From Plecoglossus altivelis (Eukaryota; Chordata; Actinopteri; Osmeriformes; Plecoglossidae), in the NCBI GenBank assembly GCA_036571765.1, contig BROE01000020.1, forward strand, positions 6,811,140 through 6,875,139: a stretch of 64,000 bases of DNA, read 5' to 3'. Shown here piece after piece: positions 1 to 12,100 of this stretch. Made by a program: the position numbers and the translations under genes. The notes beneath the pieces are model-generated. The model was given only the letters and a program-made list of their open reading frames with translations, was not told the origin of the DNA and ran no database searches. Positions within the stretch are counted from its first letter, which is position 1. Every line of letters begins with the position of its first letter.

Positions 1-299
1 GTTTCCCCCATTTCTGACACTGCGGGCCAAAGACATGGCACCGCATCCAGCAGCGAAGACATGAGACGTCTGGCATAGAAACGACTAGCTAACACAACAA
101 GAGCTTTGAATGGTCGAAACTGTTTTCGAATCGACCGTCGACAACTCATGATCTCTCATTTTACATTTATCTAGGATGTTTCTCCAATGCCATGCCGAGA
201 GAAACGGTTGACCTTTTGACATGGGCGCAAATCCAATTTTCTCTGTAACAAGGTAAATTCAGAAGGTATATCTCGAAACAGAGAAAACGTAGGACTTAC

Positions 300-369
300 T
301 TGCGGTGCAGGTCCCCAAGTTGAGCAGATGCACCGTGGTGCACAGGATGAACCCCAACAGCATCCTCAT
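300..369 (-). CDS. 5' coding exon of an unrecognised secreted protein (partial, runs off the left edge)
   Basis: The exon starts with ATG at 369 and encodes a hydrophobic signal peptide beginning MRMLLGFILC and ending near CTA. It stops at a strong donor (GTAAGT on the minus strand, 299 downward) in phase 1, which is typical of a signal-peptide exon. Its acceptor is at 384-385 (CATGTAG after a long pyrimidine tract), so the exon runs 300-383 with 14 bases of leader. A noncoding first exon ends at a donor at 521-523 (GTGAG|GTAAAG). The rest of the gene lies left of position 1, and bases 1-298 look like its first coding intron. The signal peptide alone does not identify the family. Human neighbours beyond KCTD6 are ACOX2, FAM107A and FAM3D, but I see no convincing match. 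Confidence 0.6.
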
Positions 370-765
370 ACTAACCTCAGATCCTACATGGACAAACAGA
401 AACACACAAGATAAAACAAGGAAGTACAACTGCATCCCCAACATCCAAAACTCGAAACCCTGTTAAGAAATGTTTAGCTTAAGTGTTTCTTTATATTTTG
501 TAAAAAATAGAAAGTTCTTTACCTCACGGTTTCCCTGGTCCTACAGTGAGACTGCTGAGTGGACGGAGTCTGCGGAAGACTGACTTCAATGAGCCAGACT
601 TGGTTATCGGTTGGTTACAAGTACTCATCGCAGGGAACAGGGGCTTTTGAAGCAGCCAATGGATTTGTGTGGGTGGAGAATGTAGACCGTGTGTAAAATG
701 TGGGTGGGGGACTAGAACTGCAGGGTGGAAAATAAGATGAACTTGAAAACAAAACCATTTAACAC

Positions 766-771
766 TTTATT
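766..771 (-). promoter_or_regulatory. Poly(A) signal of kctd6
   Basis: TTTATT on the plus strand is AATAAA on the minus strand. It lies about 800 bases downstream of the kctd6 stop codon, so bases 766-1572 are the likely kctd6 3' UTR. No other gene is visible between here and the leader of the left-edge gene. Confidence 0.5.
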
Positions 772-1508
772 TAAATAGAGATAGATCAAGTTACAGGTTG
801 GACCTAATTTGATGAGTAAGACACAATGCTTTCAGGACAAGGCAATGCTGTATTTGGCATTCTTCCTCGGGTAATCCTATACAAGTTGTTTTGGTGGACA
901 AAAATCTGAAGTCTGACCGATACATATTGCAGTTAAGTTGAAGGTAAGTTACGCAGTATTTCACATTAAACATCAGTCCAGCCCTTAGCAACTGCTCACA
1001 CGGGACACCTTAACTTCATATTGATGTCAATTCTCCAGGCCTATCCAATTGATATGGACATCTAGGGTAGGGACAGACATAAAAGAGATTAGTCTGCTCC
1101 TAAAAATGGTGGCTTACAGCCATACCGTGTTTTGATCTTAACATCTTTTAGAATTCTTTACACTACACACCTAATAATGTTTTGGACTTCACTTTTTCAT
1201 CCTAATTTGACAAAAGGAAAATAGTAGGGCCATTAAGGGCCTTTGAAATAACAGACATTCCATAATTACTGTACATATGATAATCATTATTGTCACGTAC
1301 CACATGCAGTCAAGTTCAATCTAGGACCACCTTGTTAGAGGTCAAACTGACACTACGTTCCATTTCCCACGGAAAAACCTGTTGGCGATCGCAGAAATAT
1401 CCAGTATGATACATATTTCACCTCGAAAGTGATTTTGCCACTCTGATCGGTTCTGCTATGTCTAAAACGGTCCTGAACAGAGGTATTGAATGTTATTTGG
1501 GTATTGGC

Positions 1509-1538
1509 ACTACTACTACTACTACTACTACTACTACA
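1509..1538. repeat. (ACT)n microsatellite in the kctd6 3' UTR
   Basis: About ten perfect ACT triplets, just downstream of the kctd6 stop codon on the transcribed strand. Confidence 0.9.
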
Positions 1539-1572
1539 ATTACACCCAGACGACACTAATCAGTCAGCCAGT

Positions 1573-2259
1573 CTAGTCGTCCACCTTACGCGCCAGCCGA
1601 CAGAAAGTCCAGTGGTGCTCCACGGTGTTCTCGTTGGCCCGCTCGCTCATGTGGTGCACGCGGGTGTTTCTGATGGTGAAGCCCTGCTTGGAGATGTACT
1701 CCACCAGGTGCACCCTCAGAGACACCTCCTGGTGGTAGTCGCACGGCCCGAAGGTGAAGGACACCTGGAAGTCCCTGGTGTCCATCATGTGTTTGTTCCA
1801 CTTGGTGAAGTTGTTGGAGATCCCCTCCAGAAGAGCGTGCACCTTGGTGGTGATGGTGAGCTGGGTGATGATCACCGCCACGGGGTTGGAGTACTTGGAG
1901 AGCTTGCGGGTGCTGGAGAGCTCCACCACCTCTTCGAAGGTGTCTAAAGGGTAGAGGGGCTTGGTGTCGCCCAGACACTGGATGAGAGGCTCGATCTGGT
2001 AGAAGTCGGCCTCTTTGCGGAGCAGCTCCATCTCCTGGAAGTCGTAGGGCAGCGTCAGCTCAGAGGTGCGGAGAAAGTTCAGTACGTAGCGGAAGAGAGG
2101 GCCGTCTCTGTCTATGAAGTAGTGGCCCTTAGCATCCCTGGTGGTGGGGAAGTCGCCACGGAACATGGCGCCCAGCATGGAATCGGGGTAGCGCTGTAGG
2201 GTGGACAGGGATGTGGTGTACAAACAGCCTCCCACGTTCAGCATTACTGGATCCGTCAT
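1573..2259 (-). CDS. kctd6: KCTD6, BTB/POZ (T1-type) Cullin-3 adaptor
   Basis: A single 228-residue coding exon ending at TAG 1573-1575. It opens with MTDPVMLNVGG, followed by the T1/BTB fold (about residues 3-100, with GPLFRYVLNFLR) and the conserved KCTD6 C-terminal region (CDYHQEVSLRVHL, then NENTVEHHWTFCRLARK near the end). KCTD6 bridges CUL3 ubiquitin ligase to substrates such as small ankyrin-1 isoforms and HDAC1 (family knowledge). The ATG is directly preceded by an acceptor (TTGTGCAG), so the coding sequence starts on the first base of the exon. The human protein has a short in-frame extension from an upstream exon; I did not find one here. Length and sequence are close to the human protein, and no lesion is seen. 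Confidence 0.96.
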   Translation of the reverse strand: MTDPVMLNVGGCLYTTSLSTLQRYPDSMLGAMFRGDFPTTRDAKGHYFIDRDGPLFRYVLNFLRTSELTLPYDFQEMELLRKEADFYQIEPLIQCLGDTKPLYPLDTFEEVVELSSTRKLSKYSNPVAVIITQLTITTKVHALLEGISNNFTKWNKHMMDTRDFQVSFTFGPCDYHQEVSLRVHLVEYISKQGFTIRNTRVHHMSERANENTVEHHWTFCRLARKVDD

Positions 2260-2934
2260 CTGCACAACAAACACATTGGGTTGTAAGGAACATACATGAA
2301 ATGTCAACTACCATCCCAAAGACTAAAAGATGGTCGGTCACAGTAAAATTATTTGATAGGAGTCAGGTAAAAAAAAAAGAGAGCTGTTGGCAGTATTTGG
2401 TTGTGAACATTGTGTGGTTGAGTCTCACCATACAGTATATCTCCAGTCTCCATTCTCCATTTGAAATACCGCACAGGTCACTCCTCTTAAGACAGAGGAT
2501 GGTTTCTATAACACTGTTCACGCAGTCACACGCAACCGCAATGTCACTCGCCACAGGCCAAAGTACTACTGCAACGCATTATGCAGAGACAAATGAGCGA
2601 ACGCGCTTTAGAAAAAAAGGTGTCAAACTGTAGTTCTATCACCATCGGCGGTCAGCTATTTCCTTGTTTTCACATCTAGATAACTGAATCGAGCATTTCA
2701 AACAGTTGTTTGTAGCAAGCCATGTTTCCCTTGTTGAGTAGCAATGTACTTTGATGGCATGCCACGAGAAATATGATGAATCGTTAAATCATTAATGCGT
2801 TGATTCGATTAGACTACCGTTAGTTTGAAGGCTTGGCTCTTAGAAGGAGTTTTACACGGCTAGCCTAACCTAGATAGTTAGCTAGCGGACGTGCTAACAT
2901 TATTAGCTCAGACAGACTGCGCTTCCTGCAGTAC

Positions 2935-2960
2935 CTGTGAGTGGTGTTGCGTGTGTTCAT
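2935..2960 (-). promoter_or_regulatory. kctd6 leader exon end with a short uORF
   Basis: A donor (CACAG|GTACTG) at 2933-2935 marks the probable 3' end of a noncoding kctd6 exon. The exon contains an ATG at 2958-2960. If it is spliced to the coding exon, the uORF has nine codons and its TGA overlaps the kctd6 ATG as ATGA. The splice junction is inferred; no transcript was seen. Confidence 0.4.
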
Positions 2961-2970
2961 CCAGTTTTCT

Positions 2971-4445
2971 GTCAAGTTAACCAATTAGCTGAGATTAACT
3001 CAAGACCAACCTATATTCCCGTTCTAATCATAGTTAATAATATTTGTTAGCTATAAAGAATATACATGTTCCAAGATTGACGCGCGAAGGTAAGGCGCGC
3101 TGACACCAAAGGCTGAATCTAATTTTCACTGGAATCGAATTTCCGGTTAATTTCTAAATACACACTCAAAATAAAGGTCGCGAAACAAATGATTCCCTTT
3201 GTATTAAAACTCAGAACACGGGTGCTTGAATAACATAACAAAATATCATAGATCATACACAGTTATACCCTGTGACATTTGTAAGACTGTTGGAGTTCAA
3301 ACAGTGAAGCTGTAAATACGGTCATTGTGTCCCCTAAATATGGTGTGAAATGGATTCAGGAAGGTGAGAGTAATAAAGCAATTTACTAATATTAGTAGAT
3401 GCATTGCACACATTGGAACCCGAACATATACGCCAAAAATCAAAGTATGTCGCTGGACTGATGTAATGTCTCTCATCCTTTAAAAAATACAAAAAATGAG
3501 TACGTTGCGCTGTCCATATGGGAATGATCAAACCTATTGAAAAAAAGGTTCTTTTTCAAAAGCTCTGGTTATGATGGTCCAAGATCATGGGTCAACATTT
3601 GAAATATATATATATGTGCAAAAATGTAAAACATTTTTTTCCTTTGTTTTTTCAACAAAACGTAGATCGGAATATTTTTATCTCCATAAGAAATACTACC
3701 TGTCTGTGTCGTTATTAAGATAAAAAAAATATTAACCACAGAGAATTGTCAAATCATCAGTTTTATCCACCCACATTTACTAACCCTGGCGATCATTTCA
3801 ACGTCATTACGCGTTCTTTAGAGTGTTTGAAGGGCATGTTAGCAAAAATACGTCGTATGTGTGTTTGTGCGGGGGATCTGGAAAATGTCAGCCGATATCA
3901 AATTTCGTGTCCCTTATTACTACTGCATATATATCTTTTTTGTCTTCATGTTGAAATATAGTCTGAATAATTGAACGACTCGGACAGAGATATGTAATAT
4001 TATGGTCCTTGGAAGAAATGGCAATACATACACATTATCGTGCATAGCACTGATCAAAATGGGAAATGGTCTCATTTCCTGTAACAGAGCCCATTTTATT
4101 TGCTACACCAACAACTATACACTAGATTGTTACCCAACAGGACTATAATAAATAGTTTCCCACAATTATCTGTTCATTGCAGCTTGTTAATGTTTCGGGG
4201 TCCCAACTGATATTCTGCGTACTACAAACCACTGATTTCACTTGTCTATGGCGCTCAACTGATGTCCTATTTAACTCCCAGTTATTTTTAAAACTCTCTA
4301 AGCGAATGAAGAAATTAATATGAAATGTGAATCCATTACCCACCATATATTGTTATGACCCGGCCCAAGGAGAATCCCAACAAATTCGTGCAGGAAATAA
4401 ACCAGAGGAACATCCTACAGTATGACAACACATTCATAGACACTT
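2971..4445. other. kctd6 promoter side and intergenic region, no gene seen
   Basis: This stretch separates the kctd6 leader from the pdhb 3' end. It is AT-rich past 3,100, with no long open frame showing protein-like character and no recognisable RNA gene. The kctd6 promoter should lie near 2970-3100. Confidence 0.4.
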
Positions 4446-7096
4446 TCAGTGCTCTTTATTCACGAAAAAGATGATGTCTTTAATCTGGGGAACGCTGTTG
4501 TCTTCCAGAATCTTTGGCGCTTAGCGGCCATCGGGGATGGTCTTACCACCAGCTCACTTCGGGGCTTTAGCAGAGGGGACACCCAAAATAGTTAAAAGCG
4601 GCGACCTGGCATATAAGTGTGCTCTCATGAAGGACTTCAAAAAAAATTCTGATCAGATTCAAATATTTGACCACTATTGTTTAAGGCAGCATACAGAACG
4701 TTTAACAGACCCCAAACCTTTTCCCCATAATCAATACATGGAGGATGCCTTACGTTCAAACCATCAGCTACAGCTGCGTCAACAGGCAATAATCAAAACC
4801 GCTTACCCTCCATGATCTTGGCGCAAATCTCAGCACCTACTCCAAACTGTGGCCATCCGCCCTCTACTGTTACCAGATGGTTGGTCTTCATCACGCTAGC
4901 CTCAATGGTCTCAACATCTAGAGGTCTGATGGTGCGCAGGTTAATGACCTGCGGTCGGAAAGGTTGCGGTTACGTTCATTCAACTCATTTCGTACTTTTA
5001 ACGTTACTAAGGATGACGGCGATAGCGACGACGGCTCTGACCTCGCAGTCGATCCCGTCTTTGGCCAAGACGGCAGCGGCGTCCAGACAGTGACTGACGT
5101 AGCGGGAATGTGTCACGAGACTGACGTGACTACCTGCAACAGACAGCACAGAGAAATACGTAAGCTGTCCAAGATCATCACTCAAAACTGCACACGGAAG
5201 ACTACTGACCAGAATGGATTCATGATACAAGTTAAACCATCCAATTAAGATTGGAAATGTAATTATTTTTTCCCCTCACCTTGCCTTTCAACCTTGGCTT
5301 TCCCGATGGGAATGGTAAAGTCCTTGGACTGGGCCTCCTCTGACATTTCAAACGCAACTCCATACATCAGCTCATTCTCCAGGAAGACCACTGGACAAAC
5401 CATTCAGAGACAACAGAGGTTGATATGATGTCTCACCATGGAAACGGCGTGCATGTCTCCATCGTATCAACCAAATCCCACTTCCAAAACAACTTTCTCA
5501 CCAGGATTGTCATCTCTGATGGCTGATTTGAGGAGACCCTTGGCATCTTCAGCGTTCCATGGACTCAAGACCTTGAGGCCAGGACAGTGGCCATACCAGG
5601 CAGCAAAACACTGAGAGTGCTGGGCAGCCACGCCCGCAGACGCCCCGTTAGGTCCCCTGAACACGATGGGGACAGACTGCCGGCCGGCCGACATGTAGTA
5701 GGTCTTAGCGGCGGAGTTGATGACTTGGTCGATGGCTTGCATAGAGAAATTAAAGGTCATGAACTCGCAGATAGGCCTCAGTCCTGCCTGGAAACAGAGA
5801 AAATAACATGCTGTTTTAAACCCCCCAGTTGTACAAATCAACAGATGGCTCGCGTGTTAGAGAGATATCCTCGTGCGTGAGTGACTTACCATTGCGGCCC
5901 CAACTGCAATACCAGTGAACCCCATCTGCAGGGAGCGTGTCAGACAGTTAGCGACAACGAACCCAACATAGCGTAAAAGTGGCTAATCTAGCCCCTTTCC
6001 TTTTACCTCTGTGATAGGTGTGTCGATGATGCGTTTGTCTCCATACTTCTTCCACAGACCTCTGCTCACCTGTGAGTTCACAGTTCACAGTGGGACGTTA
6101 TCAGTTACAGTTTGTTAACCCGCATCATAAATCCCAACGATAACGATGCATTTGACATTTACTCGTATCAAACTAACCCTACTACGATCACATGTTAAGA
6201 TGCAGTCATTTGTTACTATCTGAGTTTGTTAGAACAAATAAAGAGCACATCTGATCTAAAATAAAATAAAAACATTTCACTGACAAATGTATACTAAAAG
6301 TCAACTGGCCAGATTCAAAGTCATTGCAGTGAGAAAGTCTCAACAACAGCTCTTTTCTCACCTTGTAGGCACCGTCATACTGTGCCACTTCCTCCCCTAG
6401 CAGGAAGACCCTCTCATCCCGCTCCAGCTCCTCATCCATGGCCTGGTTCAGGGCATCTCTGACCGTTACCTGAGTTTGAGAAGAAGATGAACACCATTAC
6501 ATCCTTAATTAATAACTACAGATGAAATGAAGAAATATATCTTATGTTTATTAATCTAGGTCATCTACAACGGCGGTGGAATTTCTCGCTTCCCTCTCTC
6601 TCGTTGTCAATCTTCAAGAACCGATGCAAACTTTATGAATTCAACCAAATAAAGACGAGTCTATCAACTTTAAGTTCATGGCAGAACGGTCCTGTGTGGA
6701 CTGAAACGATTTAACAGCCTGGTCGGCCAACAACATTGACGAGATCGTTGATATTAATTTCTTAACTACATACTATCCTACCAGTCATATCATTTGCTGT
6801 AATCGTTTCTTTACATTTTCAGTCCGTACGACTTTCATAGTTTTGTAGTTGTGAAGGTTAGCCCTCTAGCTAGTCCAGCTCTAAGCTACATCTTCACTTT
6901 GGAAAGCTACCTGCACAGAAGCCGGTGACGTTTTGTGGAACTCCCTGCGCAGGACAACCGATACGGCATTCTGTAGCATACAAAAGAATGGCACATGTCA
7001 ACATATAATCACCAAAAGCTATACACATTGCAATGTTTTTTAAATAAAGCTGATGCATACCCTCCCTGAACGCAGAAAACACCTCATCGACGCCAT
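4446..7096 (-). CDS. pdhb: PDHB, pyruvate dehydrogenase E1 beta subunit, with a damaged last exon
   Basis: This is the mitochondrial E1 beta chain, which with PDHA forms the thiamine-diphosphate-dependent decarboxylase of the pyruvate dehydrogenase complex. Nine intact coding exons join in frame: 7096-7061, 6970-6911, 6469-6362, 6069-6007, 5925-5890, 5787-5502, 5390-5280, 5133-5042 and 4948-4807, giving about 311 residues. Landmarks are an Arg-rich presequence (MASMRCFLRSGR), GEEVAQYDGAYK, RPICEFMTFNFSMQAIDQV, GPNGASAGVAAQHSQCF and VEGGWPQFGVGAEICAK. The tenth exon should encode the C-terminal part with PMPYAKILEDN. Here KILEDNSVPQIKDIIF is legible (about 4510-4456) before TGA 4446-4448, but the sequence just upstream has several one- or two-base insertions and stops in every way of joining it. 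Exon 8 uses a weak donor (GTCAGA). Damage confined to one exon could be an assembly error or a real lesion. Confidence 0.9.
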
Positions 7097-7109
7097 TTTT
7101 GTCCTGTCC

Positions 7110-9060
7110 TCTGATGGAGAATGAGAATGTCTGGGTCGGCTAGTGATTTGGTCCAATCAGAGCTAAGGTTAGTGTGGTGTGGGGGGTGTTGTTTTTGTAA
7201 AGAACCAATAGGGAACGCTCTCTGATGGAGGACGCGGAAGAGCTGTCAAAATCCAAGGGCAAGCAAGCCAGCGCTAGTCCCGTCAACACATTCAAATCCA
7301 GTTCATTCGTTAACGAATTATTTTAGGTGAGTCACAAATGCCCGAGGAAAGCAAATGACTTGCTGTGTCTTGTTACATTTATTCTTCTTCATCTCATTCT
7401 TCAGGTTGCCCTATCAAAATCCATCTGGCAAGTGAAAACGGCTGAAGCCATGTCAAATTTTGTCGTTCCATTCCAAAAGTGAGAGGAGGTCCACGCAAAG
7501 GACGAGACAGTATTCCAAAGCCATACATTTCAATCCAGTATTTTTAATAAAATAAGTATAATTGGACAATGTGAGAAATATTGATTTTCCTCTTGCAGTA
7601 TAGAACATATAAAGCTCAAAAATAATGCAGCAACTGGCAATGGATGGATTTATGTGCCTGCCAAAAATGTTTGGAAAAGGTTTTTCACTTTCCACTTAAA
7701 GTGCATCTTCAACTCAGCTATTTATACACAACTCCTTGCCTCCATTTTATAGTTTGTACGCCAGTTTTCTCCAAAACAATGAGTTGAGAAGCACACTTAA
7801 AATAAAAGTTATTCACCCATGTGCCAACATCGGTCAACTATGCATCTTCAACACAGTTCAATCCAATTAGTAGTTTCTGCAGATTGGTCGTGATGGAACA
7901 TGCTTTCATATCCCACCCATCAAAAGTCTGCTCATACTTGAAATGTTTGATTCATGCAAATCAATAATAACTGCCTTTCACTGAAAAATACAGTTCAGTC
8001 ACTCACCACTTTTCAAAAACTGAAAGCAAATATATTCTTTTTAAACGCTCATTCATAAAATACATATTAAACCGGGCAAAATATGCTGATGGTACATAAT
8101 ATTGTGCAAATAATCCAAATACAGATGTCTCAAAAATAAAACACAGGTTTTCTACCATTACTCTCACTTGCAACAACACAAGTATACACGTAATCAAGCC
8201 ATTATGAGTGTACAAAACATAGTATGTGGGCATTTTACACAGTAATGCAGATTGTAATTTTGCTTTTTAAACTGCCCAGAATCTCCTCCTCCAATGCATG
8301 ATACAGTGGTATAGTTGTTAACAATGTCAAATCATGCCATTAGCAGACATTGAAGCCTCTTTTCGTAAATAGGATAACTCACTATAAATCACCCCTGTAT
8401 ATTACTCGCAATGATCTAAATCCAGCATCATTCTCAACCCCAAAGGTAAAGTGCTGCCAAGAGATAGTCCTTCACCTTGCTTGTATATATGTTATGTAGT
8501 CATTTGTGTAAATGTTTCACAAATAAATCATCCCACAATATTCCAGTTATCCTCATTCCTAATTGAAATCAACATCAAGGGATGGAGAACTGGTCTTCGG
8601 TGCAATCGTGACAACTCTGCTAATACATCTTTAGGCACGTAGATAAATATGGCACACTGTCAGCTCGACAGTCCTCGGGTTGCAGGACGATGCTTAAAAC
8701 ACGAGCACGATGGCAGGTTGAAAGTCAAACAGTCCCACTACGATTCACGTGGACGTTGTTGCAGTCGTATTGCGATAGTAGAAGCGATGTGTATGCAAAC
8801 CCCGTCCCGACTCCACGTCACTTTCCTCTGTGAACCAGCGTGAGAATTCCGGCTTCACCAACGTCCTTACATTTTGCGAGTAATATTCAAGTCAATTGCA
8901 TGGGAAGGATGTTAATCAGAAAACGTCAAACTTCAAAACATGAACCCTCGCCCAAGGAGCTCCTCTTGCAGAAGTTACCGTAAACAATCCAAACCTGCCT
9001 ACCTGAGACCAGGTCGTTTAAGATCCAGTCCCTTAGTTCAGTCTACATCTGAGAGGGGAA
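7110..9060. other. pdhb promoter and pxk/pdhb intergenic region, no gene seen
   Basis: The pdhb promoter should lie just above 7096. The remainder is AT-rich with only short random frames. Part of 7500-9060 could be an extended pxk 3' UTR, because weaker signals (ATTAAA-like near 7543) exist beyond the first pxk poly(A) signal. No RNA gene is recognised. Confidence 0.35.
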
Positions 9061-9065
9061 AAAAC

Positions 9066-9071
9066 TTTATT
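9066..9071 (-). promoter_or_regulatory. Proximal poly(A) signal of pxk
   Basis: AATAAA on the minus strand, about 75 bases downstream of the pxk stop codon at 9145-9147. Confidence 0.45.
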
Positions 9072-9144
9072 ATAAAAAAAGAGAGTTTTAAACCAAACTA
9101 AAAACCGATTTGAAACCCGGACATTTCCTTTGAAGTGGTACTTA

Positions 9145-12100
9145 TTAGATGTGAGGGACACTGCGATCGCAGGTCTCAGCCCTCCTCAGTTTTCCTTTGC
9201 TGAAAGTCTGGATGGAGCTAAGCAAAGCAGTGCGGCCCACTCCGTTAGTAGAGGGTGGGGGGTTGAGGGGCTGGCCTGGGTCACTGGCCGGGGCCGGGGC
9301 CAGGGGCGGGGCCGGGGGTGGAGGAGGCGGGGGCGGTGGAGAGACTCCTGCATGGACAGAATACAACTGTCAGGGAGGATAGTCTATATCAGGATATTTC
9401 CAGTCTGTTTAAGCAGCATGTGAAGAAGCACCCATATAACCTCACTGTGGTAGATCTTACAACAGGCTGTGTGCCATGACAGTAAATAATACACCGTCCT
9501 ATAGTCACATTACAATACTCTTACAGCCGTTTGACCAAATGTTCTGGCTAAAGCCCTTATTATTTAGCAGCATTTATTGAATACACACACACATGGCCGT
9601 GACACAGACATCGCAATCTACAATGAAAACAGAATAGCCTAAATCCACATGGATTTAGGATTCGGTCATGTGGAACAGCTGTTGAAACAATTTCTGGAAG
9701 TTGGGTGGCAGAAGGGGAAAGTTACTCATAGAATCATTGCAGATTGTGACATTTTAAAGCTGTATAAACCCTTTTGAAAAGCAAGCAAAGCCAAAAAAGG
9801 CCGACGACAAGATGAGAATAGGCTTCCTCCGTGGTGTTTGTGCTTTTAAAAGAACTGTAGGCACAGATGTGAGCACAGAAGAATGGAGAAACACTGGTGA
9901 TGTCTTATACAGCAAAATGACAAGCTAGAAGTGGAGGAAAACAATACAAGGATGGACTGCAGGCTGGCATGCAGAGCTGGTTTGACAGTGCAAAAGGAAA
10001 CGGGCTGCAAACTAGGGTATACCACAGCTTTAAAAAAAATGAGAGGAATCATTTATTTAATTTACTTTACCCAACATGTTCAAAATGGGGCATGCTCTAC
10101 TTGGAAGACAGCACAGGGAGGAAGAGAGAGAGGAAGATGAGGGTTATTGTTCATTTGACATTCAGCAGTACAATCAATCACAGTGTCAAAACTACCAACT
10201 TCGACAGTATGGAGAGAGTCAGTGGAGAAGAAACAGGAAAGATGGGACACTTGAAATGGATGGAATAAGACGTACAGTTATTATCTTACGCCTACATTAC
10301 AACACAGCTAGTGTTTAGACACCAGCTACTAACAGAATATCTGCTCAGACCTGAATGGACTCTAAGGGTACAAAAGCATGCATCTTTTTTAATTGCGCAA
10401 CCCTGGTGACACATTCAATGACATCCTATCCAATTCATATCCGTGATCATGTACGTCACATTTCATGTACAGACATCTAGTCTAAGTTGAGGTTACAGTC
10501 TGCTTCGGTGCCAGTTCACGAGTGTTCTGTCTCTTTTCTACCACAAGGGGGAGCGCATTACTGATAACTCCAACCAGAGCCCAAACACAAGCAGCTCCCA
10601 TTGAAAGAGAGCTGCTGATCAGCTCAAACCCTCAGTAAGCATCCACCATGTGCTGAGCGGGCATTCTCTGTTCCCACAGGGATCCCTGTAGATTGGTTTT
10701 GTCTAGTGACTGAATAAGGTGGTTCAATAAAGCATGAGGTCGTACAGTATCGGGGGTTATAGGTCAAAACGGACGGAAGCATCTAGAGCACCAACCTGAG
10801 GTGGGTGGGGGTGTTGGGGAGGATGGAGACGTGGGTGGGGAGCTGGCTCCTGAACCTAGACGGGAGGGGGAGGGAGACAGATGCAGGCTAAACTAACAAT
10901 ACACACATACTGTGCATGGGCTCTAATATTGGAGAATATTAGAAATATTATGGATATTTCTTTTTCTTTTTTTTTTAACCATTGCACCAACATACCAGAG
11001 TTGTTGTTATACTTTACAGACAGGTCCTCCTCGTTTTCATAGGTGGACTGCCTGGATTTCTGCAAATAGATAAGTGATATCATTCTGCTAGACGTATCAG
11101 CACTCTCACAAGGCCAGACTGTTCTGTAACAATGTAGGTCTTCTAGTCGTTTACAATGTCATTAACTATAATCAGTATCAATGCAACAATTCAACATTAT
11201 GGGACAGATTTGGCCAGCAGGAGGGCAGACACAATGGGGCCAAGAAGGCCAAACAGATTAAAGCTTCAGTACTCTGCCTCTCTCTCCTTCCCTCTCTCTC
11301 CCCCTTCTCCCCTCCCTCTCTCTATCTCTCTCCTTCCTCCTCTCTCCCCCTTCTCCCCTCCCTCTCTCTCAGGGTTAAGACGCTCTGAGATGCTTCTCTA
11401 CCTTTCTGGCCAGGATCTTCCTCCTCTTCTTCTCTTCCTCTGATCCATGGTGGGACTGAGCTCTGGTCAGCCTCCTGTGCTGATGGATCTGGAGACAACA
11501 TCATCATCACCATCATCATCCATAACTATCGTTAACAGTTGGATACTGACTGAAAAGGAAAACCTGTCAGACCAACCATTTTCTGCTCCTCCTGCAGTCG
11601 CTTCTCGAAGCATTCTCTGGCGGTCTTCAGTGCGTCTTTTAACTTGGTGGGGATCTGCATTGGAAGAGGACAGTGTTGGTGACTCAAATAGCTTTCTTAA
11701 CGTGAAGTGAGCATTTATACCCGGACAGAATAGAATAAACACGTTCGTCCTAGAGGATGTTCCTATATTGAATCTGGAGGTAATTCAGATGACACACGCA
11801 CCTTGAACTGGAGCTTCTCTGAGTGGTACAGGAGCACGTCACTGAACAGCCTGCAGGCAGGAGAACAGACATTGTAATAAAAAAACCATATCATCCTTCA
11901 TCCTGATTGTGTAATATCCATGACAGCTGGTCGCAGCAGTGATCCAGATCAGGAGATCTTTGACGTGCAACTCTTAAACTCATTATAACTAAAATAGAGG
12001 GGTCTGGAATGAATTATACATGTACCAATAAAGACATAGGGGCATCCGTCTGCGTGACATAGTCGGGGGGGTGGGGGGGGTGGAATAGATGAGTGATATC

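Noticed and set aside
1486..1947. 153-codon plus-strand frame opposite kctd6
   Set aside because: Antisense shadow of the conserved kctd6 coding sequence.
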